From the NCBI GenBank assembly GCA_028280515.1, contig JANQLP010000081.1:1-51190 (forward strand): a DNA stretch of 51,190 bases, given 5' to 3'. A program made the position numbers and the translations under genes. This document shows, piece by piece, positions 44,170 to 51,190 of the stretch (positions are counted from its first letter, which is position 1; every line of letters starts with the position of its first letter). The notes beneath the pieces are model-generated. The model saw only the letters and a list, made by a program, of their open reading frames with translations. It was not told the origin of the DNA and did no database searches. This DNA is from Hyphomicrobiales bacterium. GTDB lineage: Bacteria > Pseudomonadota > Alphaproteobacteria > Rhizobiales > Methyloligellaceae.

Positions 44170-44410
44170 TCTTGTGCGCTCCGTGTGCACCTGGAACGCC
44201 GACAGGTTTGACATGGCCGCAGGGGCACGCGTATGGACTGCGGTTATGGACGAAAATTCCCCGACATATGCTCTGGTGGACCGCCGTTTCTCCGTTGCCC
44301 CCATGATGGAGTGGACGCATTGTCTATATATTTCAGACAATTATAGAGTTGCGTGTGCAATATGTGTGCACTCAGGGGGCAACAAGACGCTGCGAAGGTC
44401 CACGCTGATC
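44170..44410 (+). repeat. dusA 5'-end attachment-site-like repeat, copy 4
   Basis: Left arm TTGTGCGCTCCGTGTGCACC (44172-44191), AGGTTTGACATGGCCGCAGG, GCGTATGGACTGCGGTTATG, then the frame MDENSPTYALVDRRFSVAPMM (core about 44285-44305) and MEWTHCLYISD as in copy 3. The right arm GTGTGCAATATGTGTGCACT is at 44353-44372. It is the closest relative of copy 3. A short insertion separates the right arm from the shared CTGATC at the end. Confidence 0.8.
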
Positions 44411-44579
44411 AACTCGGCGGAAAGGGGCAGCTTTGGCCATAGCCGAAGTGATGCTTAAGAACCTGGTTCGCGCATGGGCAGAAAGAGGGTGCTTTTAGCA
44501 ACGCACCCGGACGTTGGCTCCTGAGCCGAAGCTGCCGTTGAGGTGGAGGGAGAGGAGCCCTGGATGGTTTAGACCAGCG

Positions 44580-46268
44580 CTATTCGGCCGCCATGAACGG
44601 GTAGCGGTAGTCGGTCGGCGGCACGAAAGTCTCCTTGATCGTGCGTGGAGAGACCCAGCGCATTAAGTTCCACACCGAGCCGGCCTTGTCGTTGGTCCCG
44701 GAAGCGCGGGCTCCACCGAAAGGCTGCTGGCCGACTATGGCTCCGGTTGGCTTGTCGTTGACGTAGAAGTTCCCGGCCGCATGGCGCAACCGGTCGGAAA
44801 CAGTGGCAACGGCGTTTCGATCTCGGGCAAAGACAGCGCCGGTGAGGCCATAGGCCGAGCCATTGTCAATCATTTCGATTGCGTCGGCAAAACCGCGGTC
44901 GGGATAGACAATGACCGTGACGATTGGCCCGAATAGTTCGTCTCGTAACAGCGGTGATTGCGGATCGGTGGTCTCAATCAAGGTGGGATTGACGAAGAAT
45001 CCCCTGCTATTGTCTGTACCGCCGCCAGCCAGAATTGTTTCCGTGCTGCTTGCGCGGGCGGCATCAATGGCGGCCGCATGGCGCGAATAGGCCTTATCGT
45101 CGATCACTGCCCCCATGAAGTTCTCGAAGTCGGCCACATCTCCAACGCGGATCGATGCAATCTCATCGCACAACTGCTCTCGCAGTACAGGCCATATTTG
45201 TTGTGGCACGAAGATCCGTGAGGCGGCCGAACATTTCTGGCCCTGATACTCGAATCCGCCACGGATGATGGCGGTAGCCAAAGCCTGGAGGTCGGCGCTT
45301 TGGTGGGCGAGGACGAAGTTCTTGCCACCCGTTTCGCCCACGATCCGCGGATAGCTTCGATAGCTGCCTATCCGATTGCTGACGACCCGGTTGATGGTAT
45401 TGAAGACGTGCGTTGAGCCGGTGAAATGGATGCCGGCCAAATGCTCGTTCGCCAACACAGTATCGGCGATCTGTTTGGCATCACCATTGATCAAATTGAT
45501 GACGCCGTCAGGCAGGCCGGCCTCTCGCAGGAGTTCGAGGATCATGTGCGCCGACAACATGGCTGTTGCCGCAGGTTTCCAAACAACTGTGTTGCCCATA
45601 AGCGCAGGCGCACTGGGCAAATTCCCGGCGATTGCCGTGAAATTGAAAGGCGTAATAGCAAAGACAAAGCCCTCAAGAGGGCGATAATCGACATAATTCC
45701 AGACACCTTCGGGCGAGATGGGCTGTTCTTCATAAAGGCGTTGGGCAAAGGCGACATTCAATCGGAAAAAGTCGATGAGCTCGGCGGCCGAATCGATTTC
45801 GGCCTGATGCACCGTCTTGGACTGACCGAGCATCGTCGCGGCATTGAGCCGGTCACGCCATGGCCCCGACAAAAGGTCGGCAGCCTTGAGAAAAACAGAA
45901 GCGCGTTCCGTCCAACTTGTGCGTGACCAATCGTGCGCAGCCTCCAATGCGGCAGTGATGGCCGCTCGGGTCTCGGCAGGCCCCGCCAAGTGCGCCTCAG
46001 CGAGAACGTGTTTGTGATCATGCGGCATCACCGCTTGCGCGAAACGTCCTGTTTCGACGGAGTGCTCGCCAACCTGTAGCGGAATTGTGTGTTTTTCAGC
46101 CGCCAGTGCTGCCAATGATCGCTTCAATGAGGCTCGCTCTGGCGAACCCAGTTCGTAGTCGAGAACTGGTTCATGGCGAGGTTCCGGTAACTTTGCGAAG
46201 TTTGAATGCAACATTCGGGATGTTGGCAGAGATAGCATTGTGTCTACTTGCTTTTGGGCGGTCATCAT
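44580..46268 (-). CDS. pruA: L-glutamate gamma-semialdehyde (1-pyrroline-5-carboxylate) dehydrogenase
   Basis: A 562-residue aldehyde dehydrogenase of the stand-alone P5CDH type that oxidises glutamate semialdehyde to glutamate with NAD. Typical features: the long N-terminal arm, EGFVFAITPFNFTAIAGNLP, the general-base Glu in RIVGETGGKNFVLAH, the catalytic Cys346 in EYQGQKCSAASR, and the C-terminal QQPFGGARASGTNDKAGS with LMRWVSPRTIKETF. It is normally the second enzyme of proline breakdown, but no PutA proline dehydrogenase part is present. It ends a coupled operon: its start overlaps the stop of the crotonase gene by ATGA. In this setting it may act on a related semialdehyde. Confidence 0.92.
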   Translation of the reverse strand: MMTAQKQVDTMLSLPTSRMLHSNFAKLPEPRHEPVLDYELGSPERASLKRSLAALAAEKHTIPLQVGEHSVETGRFAQAVMPHDHKHVLAEAHLAGPAETRAAITAALEAAHDWSRTSWTERASVFLKAADLLSGPWRDRLNAATMLGQSKTVHQAEIDSAAELIDFFRLNVAFAQRLYEEQPISPEGVWNYVDYRPLEGFVFAITPFNFTAIAGNLPSAPALMGNTVVWKPAATAMLSAHMILELLREAGLPDGVINLINGDAKQIADTVLANEHLAGIHFTGSTHVFNTINRVVSNRIGSYRSYPRIVGETGGKNFVLAHQSADLQALATAIIRGGFEYQGQKCSAASRIFVPQQIWPVLREQLCDEIASIRVGDVADFENFMGAVIDDKAYSRHAAAIDAARASSTETILAGGGTDNSRGFFVNPTLIETTDPQSPLLRDELFGPIVTVIVYPDRGFADAIEMIDNGSAYGLTGAVFARDRNAVATVSDRLRHAAGNFYVNDKPTGAIVGQQPFGGARASGTNDKAGSVWNLMRWVSPRTIKETFVPPTDYRYPFMAAE

Positions 46269-47080
46269 TCGCCAGAAATAGCGGCTTCTTTAACTCGTGC
46301 AGCCCGAACCGCGAAGAATTGTTCCATGACGCGCTGTGGTTCACCCGTGTCGAACGCTTCTCTTTGTCCCCGTGTCGCCCGATCAAGCGCCTGCCTATAG
46401 CCCTCTTCATTTGCGATTTTGAGGTACTTTTTCGTCAGCCGCATGGCGTTTGGAGGTTTTCTCGACAGGTCCTCAGCGACCTCAAGTGCGGCTTCAAGCA
46501 CCCGATCTTGCGGAACTATGTGATGGATCAAGCCCAAGTGTTGCGCTTCTTCGGCATCCATCATTCGACCGGTCAAACACAGCTCGACTGCGCGTGATTT
46601 TCCAAGGCTCTCGGCAATGATCCAAGGCCCAAAGATGCTGGGGATGCCGGAATTGACTTCAGGCTGTCCGACAGCCACGCCGTAGTGGCCGACCACCACA
46701 TCCGACAAAAGCGCGAACTGGAAACCTGACCCAGCCGCAACGCCGTTCAGGGCACAAATCAAGGGTATCTCAAGGGAGCGTATGGTGTCGTAAAAGGACG
46801 TTAGGTCAGCGATCCACTTCGTTACACTTTCCCCCGCAATGAACGCTTTCGTTTCCGTAAGGTCCTGTCCAGCACAAAAGGCCTTGTTTCCCGCACCTGT
46901 GACAACGATGGCAGAAATCGCGTCGTCATCGTTTGCGTCTGCAACAAGAGTCCCAATTTCGCAGCGCGTCGCCGACGTCCACGCGTTGTATGCGGCGGGC
47001 CGGTTTATCGTGATTACCTTCGTCGTTCGGATTGTTTCCGCAATCACATCGCCGGGCACAGAGGTTCCCTTTTTCGTCAT
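46265..47080 (-). CDS. Enoyl-CoA hydratase/isomerase family protein
   Basis: A 271-residue crotonase. The oxyanion-hole segments are AGNKAFCAGQDLTETKAF and CALNGVAAGSGFQFALLSD. Both catalytic Glu positions of enoyl-CoA hydratases are kept: QPEVNSGIPSIFG and RAVELCLTGRMMDAEEA. The C-terminal helix region (PPNAMRLTKKYLK) is normal. It hydrates a 2-enoyl-CoA or acts in a carnitinyl-CoA dehydratase-like way. Start and stop overlap its neighbours by ATGA on both sides, so expression is tied to the CoA ligase upstream and P5C dehydrogenase downstream. Substrate unknown. Confidence 0.9.
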   Translation of the reverse strand: MTKKGTSVPGDVIAETIRTTKVITINRPAAYNAWTSATRCEIGTLVADANDDDAISAIVVTGAGNKAFCAGQDLTETKAFIAGESVTKWIADLTSFYDTIRSLEIPLICALNGVAAGSGFQFALLSDVVVGHYGVAVGQPEVNSGIPSIFGPWIIAESLGKSRAVELCLTGRMMDAEEAQHLGLIHHIVPQDRVLEAALEVAEDLSRKPPNAMRLTKKYLKIANEEGYRQALDRATRGQREAFDTGEPQRVMEQFFAVRAARVKEAAISGE

Positions 47081-48660
47081 CGGGATACCTCATACTCGGA
47101 TTGCTCAAGATCCCAAGATTCGAGATCTTCTGGAAGCTCCTGCTTTTTGATCCTATGGGTCGGTCCACGCGGGAAGTCATCCACGAACGTCACAAAGCGC
47201 GGGATCTGGTAGTAGGCAAGATCCCTCTCGCACCAGCGGATAAGATCGACCGGATCAATCTCATGTCCGTTCGCTCTTCTGACAAATACTTTTATGTCCT
47301 GCTCACCGATCTCGGAGGGCACGCCTATAACGGCCGATTCTTCGACTGCGGGATGGGCATTGATAACTCGCTCTACCTCCCAAGCCGAGACGTTCTGACC
47401 TTTGCGACGCAGGCTGTCTTTTTTTCGTCCAGCGAAATAGAAGTATCCATCCTCATCGACATACCCCAAGTCTCCGGTATGGACACAACCATCCTTTAGT
47501 ACCTCGGCGGTTTTGTCTGGTTCGTTGAAATATCCGTCCATAGTTATCCCATCGATTTTTGGGCGTACAACAATCTCCCCAATTTGACCATGTGCCAGAC
47601 GGTTTCCATCTGTGTTCTGAATCCATGCGTCTATCTCGTCGCAAGGCAGGCCAATTGAGCCGACCGGGCCACCGAGATTTAAGTGGGTGAAATTCTGTGC
47701 CTCGGTTGAACCGTAGCCTTCGCGAATCTTGACCCCAAACCGGGATTCGAAGGTTCTCCAACTGTCTTTTGGCGCCGCCGCACCCCAAACCACCCTGAGG
47801 GAGTTATCCGTGTCATTGTCTGATTCAGGAGCCGCCAGAAGAATATTCAGTACCCCACCCAGGTAGTGGAACAGGGTTGCTTGATGCTGTTTGATCTGCG
47901 CCCAGCACTTGGATGCGCTGAACTTGCGGACCATTGCGACAGGAATTCCCCGCTGCAGGCCAATCACCAAAGTCATCCATCCGGCGACGTGATAAAGGGG
48001 TTCCCACAGGAAAAGAACATCATCAGGACCAGCATCGCTGAGGATGGCCGCATTCTTAGCGCCAACTTGGAACCACCGATCCGAGAGCATGGCACCCTTG
48101 GGCTTGCCCGTGGTGCCGGATGTGAATGAAATAGCCTGCAGCCGAGCCGCATCGTCGTAAACCGGGCTTTCGAACAGTTCCGTCTCAGTTGGAAGCTCTT
48201 CGTAGCGCAGGCATTTCTCTGGCCGTTGAACATTTTCGCCAACCCAAATGACGGTGGGCGGCTTTGGCATGGCTTCCAACGCTGGCCCAAGCTCGTTAAT
48301 GAAATCTACGTCGGAAATCATGAAGGCAGGCACTGCACCCGTCAGTTGAGTGTGCAATCCCAGCTTTTTCAGATGGTAGCTAAACTCAACGCTGGTCGCG
48401 CCGAGCCAGGAGACGGCCAGATACAACCAGATATGAGTTTCGTGATTGGCCATCATGAAGCCAACTCGATCTCCTTGTTTGACACCGGCGCGCCGCAACT
48501 TTGCGGCGGCCCCCTGAACCTCACGTCTCAAATCCGAAAAGGAGAAGCGCTGATCTTCAAAAAACAGGAAAGTCCGGTCACCCCAATCCTTCGATCTCTC
48601 GGAAATCAACTGGGGTATTGTTTTCATTCGGATTGCCACTTGGTTTTCAGTTTTCATCAA
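47077..48660 (-). CDS. AMP-binding acyl-CoA ligase (CaiC/long-chain acyl-CoA synthetase-like)
   Basis: A 527-residue adenylate-forming ligase. ATP-binding loop SFTSGTTGKPKGAMLSD, the A5 motif EGYGSTEAQNF, A7 YVDEDGYFYFAGRKKDSLRRKG, and the C-terminal lysine region PTHRIKKQEL are all present. It would activate a carboxylic acid as CoA thioester for the following hydratase. The N-terminus (ISERSKDWGDRTFLFFED) is like CaiC crotonobetaine/carnitine ligases, so a betaine or branched acid is possible, but chain length cannot be read from sequence. Stop overlaps the crotonase start. The gene follows the ABC receptor gene by 111 bp. Confidence 0.9.
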   Translation of the reverse strand: MMKTENQVAIRMKTIPQLISERSKDWGDRTFLFFEDQRFSFSDLRREVQGAAAKLRRAGVKQGDRVGFMMANHETHIWLYLAVSWLGATSVEFSYHLKKLGLHTQLTGAVPAFMISDVDFINELGPALEAMPKPPTVIWVGENVQRPEKCLRYEELPTETELFESPVYDDAARLQAISFTSGTTGKPKGAMLSDRWFQVGAKNAAILSDAGPDDVLFLWEPLYHVAGWMTLVIGLQRGIPVAMVRKFSASKCWAQIKQHQATLFHYLGGVLNILLAAPESDNDTDNSLRVVWGAAAPKDSWRTFESRFGVKIREGYGSTEAQNFTHLNLGGPVGSIGLPCDEIDAWIQNTDGNRLAHGQIGEIVVRPKIDGITMDGYFNEPDKTAEVLKDGCVHTGDLGYVDEDGYFYFAGRKKDSLRRKGQNVSAWEVERVINAHPAVEESAVIGVPSEIGEQDIKVFVRRANGHEIDPVDLIRWCERDLAYYQIPRFVTFVDDFPRGPTHRIKKQELPEDLESWDLEQSEYEVSR

Positions 48661-48771
48661 GTGTCGCCAGCCGAGCGCTGTTCGACCGGTGAACGCTCAC
48701 GGAAAAGAGAGTGAGGCGCCGTTTGCTATCAGGCGGGCGCCGAAGGCTTTTGAAGGAAGTTCCGCAGGAGG

Positions 48772-49854
48772 TTAAGTGAGGATCCACTCCTTGAAGCGCT
48801 TATTTACGTCCTCGAACTTGTCGCCCCAGTACTCGTCGTCGAGGATAATGCTGTTGGGGTCCGAAACATCGACGCGCCATTTCTTGGCCTCTTCCGACAA
48901 CAGATCATCAGCGACGGCGAAGGCCGGCGTAACGCTCAAATACTCACCCATGGCCGCTTGTTGTTTTGGTTGAGATACGAAAGCAAGGAATTTCATTGCG
49001 GCGTCCTTGCGGGGCGACCCCTTGATCACGGCGTAGTAGGCGACGGCGTTGATCAACTGATCGAATGACATATCAATTGAGACGCCTCCCGCGCGAGCCG
49101 ATCGGACGCGGTTTGTGTAGGCATAAGTGAAATCAGCTTCGCCTTGTTGGATCAGCGTAATCATCTGTCCGGTTTGATCAAACCATTTGCGAACAGAAGG
49201 CTTGATCTTGTCGAGCGACCGGAAGGCGCGATCCAAATCCAGCGGATACAATTCTTTTGGTGAGACACCGTCCGCCAACAATGCGACCTCGAGCATTTCG
49301 CTCGCGCGGCTCCTGAGCGCGCGACGGCCTGGAAACTTGTCGACGTCCCACATTTCGGCAAAGTTCTTGGGCGGCGCATCTGTTTTGGATGGGTCCCATG
49401 CGACGCCACCAGAATAGATGTATAGCGGCATGCCGCCACGAAGGGGCTCCGCCGGTATGTTGTTGCCCTTTAGATTGACAATATTCGTGTCGAGAGGCTC
49501 CCAGAGATCCGACTTGGCGCCCGAAAACAACATAGACCCAACGGCATCAAAGACATCCCACTCAACATTGCCTGATTGCACCTGCGCTCTGACCTTTGCC
49601 AGGTCTGGCGTGTTGACGATGACGGCTTCGGTTCCAGTCTCACTCACAAATGGGTTTACCAAGTGCTCTTGGACGAATTCCCCGTAGCTGCCCCCCCAAC
49701 TTGTTATAAAAATTCGCTCAGCTGCATTTGCCTTGCGTCCGATGAAGGGTGAGGCAACCGCACTCAGAGCAAGTGCGCTTGATCCCTTTAAGACGCTTCG
49801 ACGTGACGTCGGCTCCCAAGTTTCGCTACCAGCCTTTCTATTTTGTTTCGGCAT
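48772..49854 (-). CDS. ABC transporter substrate-binding protein, spermidine/putrescine (PotD)-like, Tat-exported
   Basis: A 360-residue periplasmic receptor from the ATG at 49854, preceded by GGGAGTAGGG; an ATG 11 codons upstream is less likely. A Tat signal is visible: TSRRSVLKGSSALALSAVASP, ending at KANAA. The mature part begins RIFITSWGGSYGEFVQEHLV, the classic opening of PotD/PotF-like receptors, with EWDVFDAVGSMLF and WDPSKTDAPPKNFAEMWDV (cluster D domains). No permease or ATPase gene of the system is in the window; those may lie beyond the right edge or elsewhere. It is the first gene of the minus-strand operon, so its ligand is probably the substrate of the CoA ligase, crotonase and semialdehyde dehydrogenase. 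Confidence 0.9.
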   Translation of the reverse strand: MPKQNRKAGSETWEPTSRRSVLKGSSALALSAVASPFIGRKANAAERIFITSWGGSYGEFVQEHLVNPFVSETGTEAVIVNTPDLAKVRAQVQSGNVEWDVFDAVGSMLFSGAKSDLWEPLDTNIVNLKGNNIPAEPLRGGMPLYIYSGGVAWDPSKTDAPPKNFAEMWDVDKFPGRRALRSRASEMLEVALLADGVSPKELYPLDLDRAFRSLDKIKPSVRKWFDQTGQMITLIQQGEADFTYAYTNRVRSARAGGVSIDMSFDQLINAVAYYAVIKGSPRKDAAMKFLAFVSQPKQQAAMGEYLSVTPAFAVADDLLSEEAKKWRVDVSDPNSIILDDEYWGDKFEDVNKRFKEWILT

Positions 49855-50056
49855 AACCCTACTCCCATTGAGTCTCGAGAAAAGCACTGTGACGCACCTT
49901 TTGCATATATTGTATTTCGATATATAATAGCGTATTGCAATATAACGTGAATGCGTGCTAGGCTCAAGCTTAAATCGCCATGGTTCAAATCATCGTTTTT
50001 AAAGGAATAAAAATGAACCTGATATGGCGTGTCTATTACAATGTGATACAAGAGCG
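49855..50056. promoter_or_regulatory. Divergent promoter region of the ABC receptor operon and the unknown gene
   Basis: About 200 bp, clearly AT-rich from 49900 to 49945. It contains a perfect 10-bp palindrome, TATTGCAATA (49933-49942), and a nearby TATTGTATTTCGATATATAA stretch, so two operator halves of a GntR- or LysR-like type are conceivable. No regulator gene is close by in the window. Confidence 0.4.
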
Positions 50057-51133
50057 ATGATGCAGACGGCTCAGCTTGAACGGTTGCGAAGAGACACGGA
50101 GATTGCCGCAAAGTTTTGGGGCCGGATATTTTCGGGTCTTGGCGCCATGACCTATCGGGAAAGGGGCGAAGCTGGTCTATCGAAACTCTGGGTCATGCTG
50201 CTCAGCCAGCACCAGAAGGGTTTCTATGATCAGGGCCTCGAAAAGATCGGCATCAGTCCGGATGAGCCTCCGGCGGTCAAGGCGGCCAAATACCATTACC
50301 TGACCAATCAAATTGGCGGGCTAAGGATGGAATATGTAGAGGAGACCCCAACGAAGGTCTGGATCCGATATCTGGCACCGATGTGGACCTACGCCGGCGT
50401 CAGTATGCTGGCATTGCCCGGCCGTGTACGCCGAGACATCTTTTCAGCCTGGCATCCCAGAAACGGAGAGCGCATGGGTTGTAAGCGCCTTGGTTGGGTG
50501 TCAACCAAATTCATCATGGAGGGTGACCCCTATGACGAAGGGTATTTCATCGAATACGACCACGACCTGCGGCCAGGCGAGGAGATGGCCTATGAGGTCG
50601 TGCACCAAACACCAGAATTCGATCCCTCCAAGGCGCCGGCACTGGATGAAGATCTTTGGCCAGCTGCCCGCCAGTACAAAGCGCGGCGCAACTGGTCGCG
50701 CGAATACGTGAATACGACGACCAGCTGCCTTCTCCAGATGTATGGAGAGGAAGTGACACACTTCTTGCTGAGCCAGACCATGCGAGGCATCGCCATTCAA
50801 TACACGCATGAACTGATGTCGGACCTGGATATCGATGGCAAGGACGCGCGCTCGATCGCAGAGTTCTTCTCGGTACTTCTATCGGCGTGTGATCAGGACT
50901 TCGACATAGAACATCACGGTGACAACGTCCATCGGATCGTGCTGCATTCCATCAAGCCGTTCCGACCGGAAACCGCGAGCGAAGGGCTACGGCGTGCCCT
51001 ATTCCAGTTCAATGTGATGGCGGCCCGAGTCCTGAACGGCAGGGTCGCAGTCACCAGAACGCCGACTCCAATGATCGGTTTGGCTGACAGCGAGACTTGG
51101 ACAGTTGAGGATGCGGGCCGATGGCTCTGGTAG
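50057..51133 (+). CDS. Unrecognised conserved-looking protein
   Basis: A soluble protein of about 358 residues from ATG 50057 (MMQTAQLERLRRDTEIAAKF); ATG 50024 is an in-frame alternative without a better ribosome site. I do not recognise the family. It is rich in Trp, Tyr and Met, with two similar-looking helical parts. Notable clusters are YHYLTNQIGGLRMEYVEETP, KVWIRYLAPMWTYAGV, RMGCKRLGWVSTKFIMEGDP, DEGYFIEYDHDLRPGEE and FDIEHHGDNVHRIVLHSIKP. The HH.D..H pattern and conserved acids could be metal ligands, but this is a guess. No signal or membrane segment. Divergent from the ABC receptor operon, so it may be an enzyme of the same pathway. Confidence 0.7.
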   Translation: MMQTAQLERLRRDTEIAAKFWGRIFSGLGAMTYRERGEAGLSKLWVMLLSQHQKGFYDQGLEKIGISPDEPPAVKAAKYHYLTNQIGGLRMEYVEETPTKVWIRYLAPMWTYAGVSMLALPGRVRRDIFSAWHPRNGERMGCKRLGWVSTKFIMEGDPYDEGYFIEYDHDLRPGEEMAYEVVHQTPEFDPSKAPALDEDLWPAARQYKARRNWSREYVNTTTSCLLQMYGEEVTHFLLSQTMRGIAIQYTHELMSDLDIDGKDARSIAEFFSVLLSACDQDFDIEHHGDNVHRIVLHSIKPFRPETASEGLRRALFQFNVMAARVLNGRVAVTRTPTPMIGLADSETWTVEDAGRWLW

Positions 51134-51190
51134 CTGGCGGGACCCCCGCGGCTATGCGCGTTCGCGCAGAACCAGAGCTGAACTTGTCTG

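Noticed and set aside
8063-44410. The four blocks as integron attC sites
   Set aside because: They do not have the inverted R/L box structure of attC, cassettes are far too large, and the core is a coding segment of dusA.

Overview
The window looks like the accessory part of an alphaproteobacterial chromosome, probably Hyphomicrobiales or a relative. Gene families (TAXI- and DctPQM-type TRAP transporters, IclR control, PaoABC-like molybdoenzyme, a large type I-secreted adhesin, ATGA-coupled operons) and the rather high GC content point that way. No rRNA, tRNA, CRISPR array, complete insertion sequence or recombinase gene was seen. Most genes are catabolic, efflux or cell-surface functions.

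Layout. (0) 1-8060: tail of a probable azoreductase and a VOC dioxygenase-like gene, an NTF2-like protein, then an SDR-cupin operon divergent from an MmyB-type XRE regulator, then a three-subunit molybdenum hydroxylase operon. Related palindromic elements lie upstream of the SDR operon and of the molybdoenzyme operon. A third copy lies in an inverted, truncated duplicate at 13.7-14.0 kb. (1) 8.06-14.15 kb: an RND efflux pump with its membrane-fusion protein. (2) 14.15-25.6 kb: an IclR regulator, two different TRAP transporters (TAXI type and DctPQM type) and four enzymes (SMP-30 lactonase, SDR, HpcH/HpaI aldolase, ThDP enzyme). Both transporter promoters carry the same pair of 17-bp palindromes at the same distance from the -35 box. 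(3) 25.6-44.2 kb: a surface module with an outer-membrane protein remnant, a FadL-type channel, a PAS-LuxR-alpha/beta-hydrolase fusion whose catalytic Ser and His appear to be missing, an AraC regulator, a 3026-residue T1SS protein with three blocks of nine repeats, and an autotransporter. (4) 44.2 kb to the end: an ABC substrate-binding protein, acyl-CoA ligase, enoyl-CoA hydratase and P5C dehydrogenase in one coupled operon, with an unrecognised protein divergent from it.

The most striking structure is a repeat of about 200-240 bp present four times in the same orientation (8.06, 14.15, 25.62 and 44.17 kb), at every boundary between these modules. Each copy encodes the N-terminus of tRNA-dihydrouridine synthase A (VDRRFSVAPMM) and is flanked by GTGTGC-type direct repeats. 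The 5' end of dusA is a known attachment site for a family of tyrosine integrases. I therefore read the window as a tandem array of dusA-targeted integrative units, none of which carries its own integrase inside this window. The copies and their positions are seen directly; the array model is inference.
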